64,000 bases of DNA from Flammulina velutipes (lineage: Eukaryota > Basidiomycota > Agaricomycetes > Agaricales > Physalacriaceae), in assembly GCA_011800155.1 (NCBI GenBank), contig CM022370.1:124001-188000 (forward strand), in the 5' to 3' direction. Made by a program: the position numbers and the translations under genes. This document shows, piece by piece, positions 8,729 to 21,708 of this stretch. How positions within the stretch are numbered: position 1 is the first letter of the stretch; the number at the start of each line of letters is the position of its first letter. The notes below the pieces were generated by a model that was given only the letters and a program-made list of their open reading frames with translations, did not search any database and was not told where the DNA came from.

Positions 8729-11700
8729 CTATTCACTCAAGAAATGTTCCCATCTCATTCGTACTATCTCCTCATCCTCTGCGCTAAGCTGCTCCCTCAG
8801 TGCGACAAGATCCTTAAACATCAAAGTGTCCAAACGATCGACCTTGCACAGAATATGCTCCACGGTTAGAATGTTGAAGTTCATTCGTTCCCGAAGATGT
8901 AAAGGCAGAATTTGAACCAGAAAGTCGTGTACGTCTGTTATCGCATTAGCGACGGCTGCCACACTGTCGACCTGGTAGCCCAAAAGAATTAATCCCTTCA
9001 GTGCTCCTTTGTCCTCAAGTTTACTGCATAGACGTGTGGCAAGCTCTTCAGGCGAGGGCATTAATGCAGCGCCAGCAATAGCGTAATCGCCTGCCAGGAC
9101 TAGTGCACCGAGAGGACCTAATCCATTGAATGCCTTGACCGAACGTTTGTTGACCCTCGTCTTGACCTTTAACAAGTGGTTATAGAGCCAAGAGAAATTT
9201 GGGCGTTGTGCGTGTACGAGCCAGTCGGTGACCAATGGATCCTGAACACTATGTGCGTAGGAAGCCACCACATCTAAACTCCTTCTGGTCCAGCTGCCAT
9301 AGGCATTGGAGTTGCAGAAATACTCCTCTTCTATCTGGTTCCCGTCCTCATCCTCAACGTCATCTATTGCTGCCAACCATTCGTCAAGATCGTGAAAGAC
9401 AGTGTGTCGCTGTTCTAGCAGGAAACGACTATTGTGGGTGACAGCTCGATAGATGACAGCGCTGAAAAGGCCATAGGCCGTATGAAGATGTGGTGGGCTG
9501 AATGGCCCATTGTCGAGGACAACAGCACGCGACTGCGCTAGGTCACGCCATGGGTTTTGCTTGTCGCTATAGTCCTTGATATGCTCCACAAATGCTTGAT
9601 ACTTGATGTCAAACGCTGCCACAGCGTACGATGATTCCGGATTACTGGGAGGAGGAATAAAGTTGTCGACAGCAGCCAGAGGATATAATGGTTCGAGAAG
9701 TGTGCGCAGACGATCCAGACCTACGGAGGATGAAGACCAGGAAAATGGTGGTGGTACATGCATAGAGGGGGACCATGGACAGCCAATGGTGTCTTTGAGT
9801 TTTTGAGGAAGATATCGTTGGGCGTCTGAACGCCAGATATCCACGATAGTATCAATGTCATCCACAACGCCACACTCCTCTTTTGATCCAAGCCTGATAT
9901 GCCTGTTACACCACTGTCGTACGCGCGCTAGCGTTGGAGCAGAGTCTCCCAGACCATTGAAAAGATCTCTCTTCAAATGGGTGCATCCCAGAAGGACACG
10001 TCGAACTAGCAGAATGCCTGGTCCATATGAAGCAACCAGACGGAAGACTAGCTCTGCCTGGGGACGTCCAGCAGTGAAGGTACTCTTGAAGTCCAGCCAT
10101 GAAGCTACTGTTTTCAGAACACGGTCCTTGACCAGGTCAGATGGGGGATTGTAGCGAGGGTTCTGGGGAAATGTCATCGTTACGATGGCCCGACTGCGAG
10201 GAATATTGAGGGTGGGAATATAAATGGATGCATCCCAGACTTTGATAGGTTGCGTTCGAGCTAACTGAGGAGACTCAAAGGCCATTTGGATATCCTGGCA
10301 AAGACGCGTCAACCAGTTCTTCTTCGACGCTAATGCCTCATCAACCTCTGCCTCTAACCATTTCCACATTGCCATGCTATGCAGCAGAAAGCACTGCTCG
10401 TGAATCCGCGCCGTCATATCACTAGCATCACTCTGTGCCTTCAACCACCGGATATGATCTGCAGCAGCTGACACGCGGCCTACAGCATCCTCTTTGGCGA
10501 CAACAGCATCGCAAAACGATGACCAGCTCTCCCAATCCTCACCAATAACTTCCATGGTACAGGCTTTGAGCTCGTGTCTTGTCATTTCGAGTTCACTTAG
10601 AGTGAGCGCTTCCATGAGGGGAGGTTCAACGATGGTGTCATTGGTGTCCAACGTAGTGTCCGGTGTCAATGAAAAGTTCACTGATGAATAAACGTTGGTA
10701 CGATACATCCATAGAACACTATCTTGCGTTACCTGATGCACTGCTATTAGGCTTCTGCTTTCCCTTCCCTTTCCTCTTTGGTGCAGCTTCCTCCAGAGAA
10801 GTGACAATCTTTCGACACTTGCGAACTGGTCGTTTATCCGTGGCATCGTGCTCTGACTCCTCATCAGAGGACACAACATCCTTGCGGGCTTGCTTGCGCT
10901 TGCGTGGAACTACTGTGGAGTCCATAGGATCTAACGCGCCTGCTCGAGCGTCCTTGAAGATCGCTAGAATTTCAAGTCAGATTTCAACAGACTCGTGCAA
11001 GAAGATATCTTACATTTGCGTAATGCAGGAGTGCCTCCGGGTGGCCCTTTGGGGCGCTGAGCTAGAGCACAGATTGGAATGCCCTGAGCGTGTTGATTTG
11101 CCAAGGCGTCAAAGTTCTCTCCAATGGATCCATCAAGCAATGGGTTTCCAAAGGCAAATTTCTGGCGAGTGGGATCGTCAGAGGCTTGTAGTCGTCGTGA
11201 TGTTTCGGCATTCTGAGGGTAGGGAGGAGATAAGGGGACCAGACTGGTCGATGGCACACTAGTAGATGGTCCGGGTTGGCAGTCACTGGAGAGCCATCCT
11301 GGTCCAAGCGGCCACGGTTGAGCTTCAATACGTTGACCGTTGCTAAGCATTGAAAAACAGGACAAGAATTTGTCTCTGTCAAAGCGAACCGAGAGCTCCG
11401 CGGGGGCCTGTAATAACGCAAACGCTACCTTCTGGCAGAATCCCCGGCTCACAAAGTTCAGATACGACTGGTCTTCCATCATGTTTATCCCGTCTGCAAT
11501 CAGATTGCACTTGTTTGATGTCACCCGTGGTGCGAAGAAGTGAGATGGGCTGCTAAGGAGTTAGATGAGAGCATGAAAACTATGAAGAGACGTACATCGT
11601 CAATGCCTGCATTTCTATAAGAATGTGTTCTAAGTCCTTGTTCGTCGAACCTCCGCTGAACGCCCAAGAGGACTTGCCATCATAAAAGGGAGTGGGACAA

Positions 11701-13144
11701 TATGAGACTGCCGTGATCCGTGTATACGGTGTGTCGTCCTGATCTTCATTGCCAGGGATTGACTGTGGTAGGCATCCCGTATGCATGTAGAGGCCAGAGA
11801 ATGCCACGGATGTGTCCTCACAAACTATCCATGCAATGCCCAGCTCCAGGATGAAGAATAATTGCTCTCGAATGCGAGGATCATCTCGAGATAGCATGTG
11901 CATCACTGTGAACAGCGCCACAAAGTCCGCCTTGTCTAGATGAACGCCACCAAAGCGACCTAGTTGGGTAATCGGCCCTGCGGTCTTGAGAATCGTGTTC
12001 ACTCGTTCTTGCAAAGTATCCGCCGGGTCGCTATTATTTTCTCTCTCTGGAGACACATGAGTATACCAACAGTCGATAGCATTGAACACTGCATACCTGT
12101 ACCCGCCAAATTCAGTTGAAACACTGATGAGCAAAAGTTGTCCTCAACACCAATGTGCGGCATATTGATAGTCTCTATCTGGTCAACAATTGTCTGAATT
12201 TCTTCGGGTGCCATGCCCATGCGCATGACCTTTTGAGCGCACTGTGCAGAAATCTAAATGGTAGGAGTGGTTAACTTGAACCGACGTTCTCCAAATATCC
12301 AACACACCGATATCAATTGTTTGCGTCCTTGAAAATGACCGTCATCGGGGTCATTCTCTGTGGCTCTCATACTTGCAGTTGGACCCGATAGTTTTGGAGG
12401 ACGTTGATAACTCATCGTGAGTGTGTACGCCCGCGTATTCTTCTTGACGGGCATTGCCCTGACAGAGCGCTCGAATTGGGTACCTCCTTCGAAAGAGCCG
12501 TCCTTGTGTTTGATGGGTGCAGTTGCCGACAAGTCCTCTGGTTTACCCAGGATCCAGTCACGGGCAGCATGACGCTGCGCAAGTTCATCTGCCGTGAACG
12601 ATTGGCTAGATTATCTCAGTAACGTTCAAATAAAACTTTAAACTGGAATACGCACCGACCCAGCGCCCAGCTCTTGAGTTGATCAGCTTCTCCAGGCGTA
12701 CCATACTTGTTCCGGCTGTAAACGACTGGTTGAAGGTGTGGGTTCAATTTGAGGATACCTGGGGAATGTAACACCTAAGCATAGCACACAACAAATGGCT
12801 TGAGTGCACGTACCACCAAGTGTAAATGGGTCTTGGTCTCCTATATTCTTGAGGAGCTCTGCATGGCCCGCTTCGGTAAAATCCCCATAGAGAACGTATA
12901 TATCACCCGCATAGCCTTCAGAACGCTGTGGATGGTGCGAGCATTTGTAGACGTGGGGTAGAAGAGGATGGCGACCTGCGATGTGAATTCGTTCGGCGGA
13001 AGGAGGAGGCTGGTTCGTCGTTGGTCGGTGATCCTTCAAGGAAGCTGTCTGGAGTGGGGCATGAACAAAAGCACCTGGCGCAGACGCTGAAGACGCCGCT
13101 GCCGCTGCCGCACGCTGAGCGCGAGTCTGTATAAAGGAGGCCAT
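8729..13144 (-). CDS. TET/JBP-like 2OG-Fe(II) dioxygenase with a long C-terminal extension (1,351 aa)
   Basis: Eight exons (13144-12814, 12758-12656, 12605-12308, 12253-12103, 12046-11596, 11552-11014, 10963-10733, 10680-8729) join in frame into 1,352 codons; every intron is 43-56 nt with GT-AG ends. The catalytic core carries the iron ligands H330-x-D332 (in GGVHLDKAD) and H383 (in FSGLYMHTG). R404 (TRITAVSY) is a candidate 2-oxoglutarate arginine. This pattern resembles the fungal TET/JBP-like dioxygenases, some of which oxidise 5-methyl bases in DNA; the substrate here is unknown. Residues 640-700 are very basic (PRKRKQARK, KRKGKGKQK), which suggests nuclear import. The last 650 residues are unknown. 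It lies next to the left end of the giant transposon and points outward. Confidence 0.75.
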
Positions 13145-13174
13145 GAGGGAGACACGAGACTCCTAGCACTCCCA

Positions 13175-13880
13175 CATACCCACCACCCGATCAACAATGA
13201 CGGAATGTCGCCTCTGTGTCTATGATCGAAGAGGTCGCATTGCGTCACAGGACAAGTGCACTTTGAAACGAAATTCAAGGGAGACGATACTGGAGGTCTA
13301 TGTACAAATGTCCCAGATGTCCCTGAGGTGTAGAGCCGCTTCTCCCCCTCCCCCACTACGTGAACACTCTAACGAGACCGTATCCGTATGCAGCCATCAT
13401 TGGAAGGAAGTGCCCGCTTCCGAAGGCACAAACCGTCTCGTCGACAGATGGGGCCAGTCTTGCCATGGTGCGGGGGAGTCAGTTGTCAGCGCACGAGATT
13501 GGATGATGTTGCGAGGGCTCGACACTGCGATGACACAATGAAGCCTCTTCCTCTATGATCGGAGAGGTGGCTTTGCGTCACTGACTCGACGGTCGACTGG
13601 TAGGGCACATCACCGTCGTCTCCGTGGAAAATGGACTGTGTGGTGTGGTCAGAAACGTTGGAAGACAAGGTCAACATAGAGATACATACCAAATAAAAGT
13701 GCACCGTCCGTAGTGGGTTGGTCGATGTGATAAGACCCTCGTCCTTAGCATTTTCCAGCATCCTGTGGGCCTTCGTTTATGTGGGACGTCCTTCTGCTCA
13801 TCAAAGTTAGCATAGGTGTTTGAGGTAGTTCGATATCAGCTGACAGTACCAGTTTCCGGACTGATCGTGTCCTCGTCACT
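13175..13880. other. degenerate non-coding stretch with short repeats
   Basis: No convincing gene. The string TCTATGATCG(A/G)AGAGGT with similar flanks occurs near 13,217 and again near 13,551, so this looks like decayed duplicated sequence. It lies upstream of the dioxygenase start. Confidence 0.4.
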
Positions 13881-13899
13881 TGAAGCGTCCTTCTGAATC

Positions 13900-15720
13900 A
13901 CGCGCGCTAGAGTCTCGACTTCCGCAGGTAATCCTTGAGCACGTCTTCCTGTGGGACGCCTGGCTTGTCTCCGTCTTTCTCTTCCGCATCTGGAATGATT
14001 CTCTCGGTGTTCGGTTGGAGGGTATAAGCATGCCCAGGCTTGGGAGGAGGAGATGTCGAAGCGCGGCTAACGCGTCCTGTTGAATATCCTGGGAGTTGGT
14101 TGGTCAAACGAGTTCTCTAGAGTACTAAGATATACATACGGTTGGCGTATTCGTCATGATGGTGGGAAAGCTATGCGTGAGATCGCAGGACAGTGAGAGC
14201 GAGACCGGTGCCAGCTGAGTCTCCGGCGAAGACTATCTTTGAAGGTGGGATAAGTTTGTGAAGTGCGCTTGGAGGCGGATCGATGAAGCAGAAATCTGTT
14301 GATTGTGATATGAACAACATAAGAGCGTGGACACGCCTTCAGCACTCACAAGCAGCAAGGACATCTTGTATTGCGCACGGCCATGGGTACTGAGGTGCTT
14401 TCCTGGACGAACGTTGAGAGCTAAACCTAACTTGACTTTGGAAGGACATGGACCTGTAACTTACAGCAAATGCGCTTACGAGCTACATGGATGGTCAGAT
14501 TGGGCGGGTGAACGCATTCTCCAAGCACCGTAGCGGATCGTCCGCACCAACGGGACGTGAACTCTGGCCGTCGTTTTAAAGAGACTCGCTGGACCGGTCG
14601 CCCTAACATTCATGTTCGACGAGCCATTGAGCGGGACCCTGGCCTTTTTTTCATTCTAGAGCATAGCAGACGTCAGTCAACATACAAATAAAGTAACATT
14701 TACTCACCATTTCGTGAACGGGCATGGATTATATCGGTGTCGGGCCATCCAAATACATGGAGAGCGGGGACTGAAGCGGGGTTCCCAGGTGGCGTTGGAG
14801 AGAATAAAAGCTGGTCGCTGACGAGAACCCCCGAACCCAGATGATCTAAGCGCACAATATGACAAACATTGTACTGAAGGGTGCATGCCACTGATTCGGA
14901 CAGAGGCGATAAACAAGCAGGTAGCAACGACGTTGAAAAAATCTCTGGGTATGCACGGCCAACGAATGCATGTCTCGTATCCTCTGTGAGAGGTTATCAT
15001 TATAATGGATGAGATAGAAGCATACATGAACTCACCATGGCTTCGGAGAATAGTATTACAACCTTCCAGGATGTATCTCTTGACGCCGGGACCCAGGTGC
15101 GTCCAAGCATTGGACGCATGTTGATCAAACATAATTGTCAGCCAGCTCGACGGAGGGCAGCGAGCTTGTCATTTCGCGGATCCAAGGTACATAGTTGGTT
15201 CATTCGTTCGTTGGCAGGGTCTACTAGAATAATGCCAACGCTACTGAAAGATTAGCTGGTGTCGGGTCAATAGGGAACAAACCGACCTTTCCAGTTCATT
15301 CTTCAAACATGTTGGTTCGTCGGTTCGTTCGTTGACGGAGTCTAAGCAAATGGTAGGCAGATGTCGGGGCATTGTCGAGTTGGAGGCACTCACCGATCGC
15401 GCCACTACCGATCGCGACTGGAGCTTCCGTATTCTGGGAGAGCGCCTATCACACCAGTTGCACCAAGATTCCTGTTCGACGAGCCATTGAGCGGGAGGGA
15501 TAGGAACAGGGCTAATTTTTTTTGATTCTGTAACAGATAGGACGTCAGGCAATAACCCACAGACTGTAACATTAACTCACCATATCGTGAACGGTCACGG
15601 AAAGCATGGGTGTTGGAACATCGTAACGTGTGGAGAACGGGGACCCAAGAGGCAGATGGAGGAAGCTGGAGTTGGTCCTTGCTCTGCGACAACGCAAATC
15701 AGCAAGCGTCGGTCGGAATG
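13900..15720 (-). pseudogene. alpha/beta-hydrolase-like pseudogene with a duplicated segment
   Basis: On the minus strand near 14,209-14,227 the code reads VFAGDSAGTGLAL. This GDSAG motif is the nucleophile elbow of hormone-sensitive-lipase-type esterases. The frame stops a few residues later (LRSHA, stop), and the surrounding fragments lie in different frames. A segment starting TGTTCGACGAGCCATTGAGC occurs twice, at about 14,613-14,830 and 15,473-15,690, in the same orientation but clearly diverged. So a cargo hydrolase gene seems to have been partly duplicated and then decayed. It may once have been useful cargo of the giant element. Confidence 0.5.
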
Positions 15721-16332
15721 CAGCTAAACGTACACTTGGCGCTGGGCTAGAAACAGATGCAACCGCACGAGTGACGACGGAGTAAACAACCTCTTGCACA
15801 CCGTCTTGCAATCCTGAATGGGTCGTCCACAAACCGCAAACACGAAAGGCCTGTCCGTGCCAACAGGAAGATAGCACTCCCCTAATGGCGCCCCAAGCGC
15901 GTCAAGATATAACTCGATGGCCAGGTGTTGCAGGAAAGCGATTGCGTCGAGGTAAAACTCGGCACAATGCAACGAGAATGATGGCGGGAGGACATAGGTG
16001 CTTTTTAGGTAAGCCTGTTTGGATTGGGCTAAGCGCGCGCGTACTACACCTCAACTTTGTCGCTTAGTGTTAAGAATCACATGATTCGTTTGGCTGGACT
16101 CTATCCCTGCCTTCACCATCTATCGCCGTGAGTGGCCAGTGTTCGAGTTTTATCTTGAACGTGTTCGTCCTGCGTTCCGATTTTTACATTGGAACGTATA
16201 TGACATTCGTCTTCTACGACGTTTGTATCCTTTCCAGAGCCGCCCTAGATATTTTTGGAAAGTATCAGCATTGAATACTCTGCCAGTGCGTAGGATGTTC
16301 GTTCTCAGTGTATACTGCTTACCTATATATCA

Positions 16333-18507
16333 GTGCTCAAATCCTACGAAGGCAAGGTCGGGAGACGCTTCCCCGAGAACAATGCATTCCTCACTTCGCC
16401 CAATATGGACACCATCCCCAACCCTCTTTTCGGTGAACGGACAATCTGCATGCTACGCGACTACCACTTCGGCGCAGATGATCCTCTATTCCATCCGCAA
16501 CCTTTTGACATACGTACCCCACATCTCGCCCTCATTCGCCATCCTTTCAACATCTCCAGTGCTGAGAGCATGTTATGGTTCATCCCCCTCAACGAAAAGG
16601 GCCATTTCGATCCCGTCGCCGTTGATGGCCCATCCAGCGGCCTTGGGATGATCCATCTTCCTTTCCTTCAAGTTCTCAAAGGCATATATCAGGATGTTGT
16701 CAAGCGCTATCGACAGGAAGCACAACAAACCCCTTCCTACCAGGCGAGCATCACGGATGATGCATCCACCAAGGACTACCTAGCGCGTCTGAAGTTTCTT
16801 TTCGTTCGCCTTGGAATGCCAGCCTCCTACGACGAGAGTGTTGTCGTCTGGTGCCTCACGCAACGTGTCCTTCTCGAATTGGAGGCTCGGCTGACATGGC
16901 TTATCGATACACGCAAAACCTATTACACCCTCACTGCTAAGAGGTCTGGCGTGCGCAACGTTGTGGGGGCTTTAACGGATAATCTTGAAGTGGCCGAAAA
17001 TTTGTTCCGTGTATGTACTACGTTTCAATCTATGCTACTCATGGAATGACCTGTCCATGGATCACAGTGTGGTGTGCCTGTTTGGCTGTCGCGCCTCCTT
17101 GCTGCCTCCGTGGGTAATTTGGTAGAGCGTTGGCTGGATGATATCCCAACCGACCAGCTCCCTCCCCGGAAAATGGATATCTCTATTTCTTACAAGGCGG
17201 CCTCTCCTCCCCATCGGGTGATCTATCGAGGCCAGGCGGGTCGCTTGGAACGCTATCGTGCCATGGCCGTCTTCTTGCGACATCTTGCCTCTCCCAGTGT
17301 GCTTTATGGTGGAGCGGGGGCCATTGTTCCTGCTTCCTCTTTACCTCTGTCATCTTCGCGTCCGTCCACTGCATCGTCGTCGCTTCCGTCCACTGCTTTG
17401 TTGTCGCGTCAATCAACCTCATCGTCATTACGCCCAACACCTTGTATGTGTGATCTTTAATTCGATTGGGGGGGGAGGGTTCTGACATAACGTTTACCAG
17501 ATACTAGGGCAACACCTGCCCCCAAGGCCGAACGGGACAAGTTTGCAGAGCCGTCCTCGCCTATGATGCCTTCTTCAATCGGCGGGTGGACTGATGCATT
17601 GAGGGCGGTAGGGGAGACTTTCGATGCTACGGTTCCCGCTCCCACAGGTGTTTCGCGAGGATATGCGATTCCCGATCCCGGTCTTATTGCTTGCACTGAA
17701 AAAGATACCACACGGGCATTCATGCTCACAGCGTACCTCAAGCTGCGCCTGGTCATCCTCTATCGTCTAGGATCCACCTTCTTCGAGCCTCTGGGTACGC
17801 CAGTGTGGCGCAAAGTCCTCACTTTGGAGTTAGTTACCTTGTCGAAAGAGGGTACCAAGACAACGAAGATTCGGGACGACGCCAAGCACAATCTAGTCCG
17901 TTGCATGGTAGAAGGTGGCCTCCAAGGTTCGGTCGACTTCAACAATCTCCTGTCAACGCCGACTGTCTGGTATTCCCAATCTCTTCCCCCAAATGTCCTC
18001 CCCTCCACGTTGATTGTTCGGCAAATACTTTGGGAACTGTATGAGGTCAATTTTCGATACGAGTTAACCACTATCGACCGTGAATACTACGAGCTCAAGG
18101 ACATTGGATTTGACGATCCTCACCCCGACGATGAGCCTGGTCAAATCATGGAGTATGACGAGCTCGATGCATCAGACTATGGAGACCGGAGGTTTAAAGT
18201 CCTGACAGCGATTCCCCATTTCAATGGCAGCCTAGTACCTCAAGGTCTGAGTGACGGGACTGCGGGCTTTGCCTCAAATACTGTTGAGGGACGGCGAGAA
18301 GCACTATGGGGGCTTTACCGGGTCATGCGGGGATGGACAAAGACAGTCGGGATGTCAGATACGACACACCAATTAGTGCGTGGTCTAGAGGCTGGGACAC
18401 TATCAGGTGATGATTTGGATCAGGTAGAGTATCGTTTGGCCTGGTTCTATATCCAGGCATATGTAGCGCACTTTAAACGTGCCCCGCTTACTCCTCATCG
18501 TCTCTAA
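16333..18507 (+). CDS. unknown cargo protein of the giant transposon (at least 685 aa)
   Basis: Three exons (to 17010, 17068-17443, 17501-18507) join in frame over GT-AG introns of 57 nt each. The 5' end is uncertain: a 44-nt intron ending at 16333 would link to an upstream exon within 16139-16290, which has no clear ATG. The protein has an N-terminal part with aromatic and charged residues (MLRDYHFGADDPLFHP), a Ser-rich linker (residues about 310-350) and a C-terminal half with an acidic patch (DDPHPDDEPGQIMEYDELDASDYGD). No known domain or catalytic motif was recognised. It lies between the hydrolase remnants and the alpha-kinase, towards which it converges. Confidence 0.75.
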
Positions 18508-18680
18508 TCTTTTGGACTCAGAATACCATAGATATGCTGTTGGTTGAGGATGTTCACATTACTTGTTGGTCTACTGGTAGTCGATATTTCCATCTTGTAA
18601 TCTGTGTATGATATATAACCATGGTGAAAAGATGGTTTAGATGCCTGACTCCGGAGCTCACTCTCCTTCTAACTTGCGCG

Positions 18681-18697
18681 ATCATCATCATCATCAT
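18681..18697 (+). repeat. ATC trinucleotide microsatellite
   Basis: Five and a half ATC units in the short space between two convergent genes. Confidence 0.8.
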
Positions 18698-18726
18698 ATT
18701 CAATGAGACGTGCATAGTTATTGTAG

Positions 18727-21511
18727 CTATTCCATGACCACTGCGTTCTCCTTCATATCAAATGGCACCATTTTCATCCAAAGACACCAGCTATTGCACT
18801 GATGACGATGAGGAAATTCGTTGAATGCACTAGGTACATTCCCATCGCCAAAGAGTCCTTTCTCTGCCACGTTAAGCTCACTGAAGGAGATTAATGAAGA
18901 AGACAAAGACCGTAATTGAACGTACGGAGAGGTCATGACTTGGGCGTCAGATAACTGAAACCCAAATCCCTGAAAGTCGGACACATAGGCCAGAGCTTTG
19001 GTTTTGACATATTGCACATGTTGGGCCGCACTCAAGAACTCTGCCTTTGGATATTCAAGACTATGAACATCCATGGAGTCGATGGGATTGGGTGAGCCAT
19101 TATGAATCCATTTAATGAAGTCCTGGCCTTCGGGAAAAATAATGCGATCCTCTACGAGAAAGGTGCGCTGTGGTGCGACACCGTTGATCGTCTTGCCATC
19201 GTCAGGTTTATATATGACACAGACGCCAGCCTGAACATATTGAAAGCGAGGAATAGACAGTGTTGGAGGCGCATGATCTTGATCGTTATCAGTACGATGA
19301 AGGATTTCATTTTAAAAAGTTCAAACCTTCTTGCGATAAGAGAGAATCGATCCAGTCGTAAACCAGCTGCATTAGAAGTGACGCCCAATAGTGTGTATTG
19401 GCCTCTGTCATGATCATTTGGAATTCGATAGTTCCATCATAACGGTTGAATGCATGACTTTTGGAGGGACTTTAAGAATCAATGTGAGTGATAATAGACG
19501 TAGAATAGATGAGACATACTTTTTCTTGTAGGGTACTAGACCCTTGTAAACCTGCTTGAGACAGATGTCCTCTCCTTTGTTGAGAGCGGCTAGACCAGGA
19601 TAACGCTTCAAGGTATCGGGATGTGGCATCAATTGCACTTGTGCAAGGTGACAAGTCTTGAAAGTGCCAGCGCCAAGTATTGCGTCTCGACGGAAGTCAA
19701 CCTCCAAGTAACAGGCACTAGATATTTTGTGAGTTTCCAAGCTCCATTTAACCTTGTCGGGATCGTTCAAAGCCTCTTGAAGAGTTACAATAGGAATGAT
19801 GGCCAGAGATACATTGGTGAATGAGGTACGAGTCACTGGTAAAAAGAGTTAGTGGCAATATACGAAGGAGGGATATGAACTTGCATCGAGTTTCAGCTAA
19901 ATTTCCGCCACCAGCAATGAGACCATTTCGGAAAAAGGTACTGGGTGGCGATGACCAAGGAATGGATTTCTTGCTGTTCGGTGGCGTTGTTGAGATGGCC
20001 AGAGATTCCTGACGAGAATGTTTAGAATGTGAGGAGATTTTGATGAGAAAAAACAAACACTGCACTCGCGTTTAGAGGGCTTGGGGGATACTACCACGGG
20101 AGTATCATGCTCGAATGGTGTCAGAGTATGATTATACTGTAATGGCGCCAGAGGTTCTTCAAAGTCAGAGGGATAGACAACCTCACGGGATTTTTGTCGT
20201 TTCTCTCGCTGACAAAAATGAGATAAAGGAAATGAGATCGCGTCAATAATTATACCTCTTGTTGAGCCTACAAAAGATGTCAGATCAAGAGTATAACCAA
20301 ATAGGGACGTAAATACCAGCCAAGTTTCCTCTCCCTGCTGGAACTCTGACCACTGATCACTGTCCACAACAATCCGAAGGCGAACAAATTTGGTGGGACG
20401 TTTGAAGATGAAATGCTCTGGATTCTTTTTGTCCCGAACGAGCGCATACTGACGCAGATATCCTCTCTGACCATCGCGCACAGTCGGCCCTTCTAAATCT
20501 ATCCCATTGCCGGTCCTGCTCATCGTAAGACCGAAATCATGAACTGAAAACTGTGAAGGTCGCCATGTGAAAGGAATATCACCCTGATACTTCTTCAGAG
20601 CAATGAGAGCGTATTTGACAGCGTCATGGACTACCTCCTTCAGTGGAGTATTGCAATCATAGTCGCGGTTGCTGTTCTCGAGTCTCTGAATAGCAAATGA
20701 GATAATGATGAAATGAGATAAATGAATACGGACGTTTAATTCAATGACTTTGTCTGACCCAAGATCACGATAGCCAATAGCATAAGTAACCCCGATTATC
20801 TCTCCACTAGGAGCATAGGCATTCCCTTGTTGGCGACTACGCTCTTCTGCATAAATATCATGAGCTGCTGTATATCCAGTAGCACGTAGACGAGTATGGC
20901 CGTGAGAATGTCCTGAGGTATTATGCCCTCCATAGATATTGACGACTGGTCCAGATCCCATAGCTGTGACTTGTTCTTGACCGTGAATTGGATCTATAAT
21001 ATAAGTGATCAGTCAACTGTTCCAAAATAATTTTAGACATACTTTTGCGTTGAGCTTGATTGACTGAGTGAGCGATGGCTGCAGGATTAGGGCGTAGGAG
21101 ACCTGGATTAGGACGAGGTGCATGAGGAAGTGGTAGGGGGGGAGGTGGCATGCGAGTATTGGCCCATGCTGGATCAGGGTATGGGTAACTCGATGACTGA
21201 GGTGCGCTAGTCTGGACAGGACGTCGTTGACTCTGTTCTGCACGTCGCGCAGCTACAAGCACAGTATAAATAATAATTAAATTATAATTGAATAGGAACA
21301 TACTATTAGTTGCTCGAGGAGCATAATCCAGCTCATGACAGCTGGTACAGACGATTCGTTGGCCTCCTTGACCATTGCTGTAGATGTAATATTCATCACC
21401 AGCAGGAATAGCTGTGGTTTTGCCGCGACATTTACCAGGTCGACGACCACAAGTGATGACAGTGGTAGCAACTTGCGAAAAGCCAACACCAATAATACCT
21501 AGAGTGTCCAT
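18727..21511 (-). CDS. alpha-type protein kinase with N-terminal zinc-binding motif (giant element 1)
   Basis: This multi-exon gene encodes an atypical (alpha) serine/threonine kinase. The N terminus has four cysteines (C21, C28, C55, C58; GKCRG...VCTSC) that probably bind zinc, then a Pro-rich linker. The kinase domain shows the nucleotide-binding start GAGTFKTCHLA, a lysine in ICLKQVY, the catalytic region VSDFQGFGFQLSDAQVMT, the Gly-rich loop GLFGDGNV and the zinc-binding end HRHQCNSWC. Most introns are about 45-63 nt. One near 19,843-19,886 appears to be a GC-AG intron beginning GCAAGT. The gene is divergent from the integrase, with 197 bp between start codons. A paralogue with the same layout lies at 59745-62641. 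Targets are unknown. Confidence 0.85.
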
Positions 21512-21708
21512 GAGAGTAGCAAGAAAAAGGAGACGTACACAAGTCTGGTTTTGCCTATGCGTGAACCCGGAACAATCTTAAAATGCCCATATGGGTGATG
21601 AATGATTATTGGTGGAAAAAACCTTATTTAATCAGTAGATAAGGGCGGACATGACCGAATGTCCGGTTGTCTGTTACGCAAGCTCTTCGACGTCGAGCTT
21701 GTAGAGAA
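21512..21708. promoter_or_regulatory. shared divergent promoter of alpha-kinase and integrase
   Basis: Only 197 bp separate the two start codons, so the promoters must overlap or be shared. This suggests that kinase and integrase are expressed together. No clear TATA box was identified. Confidence 0.55.
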
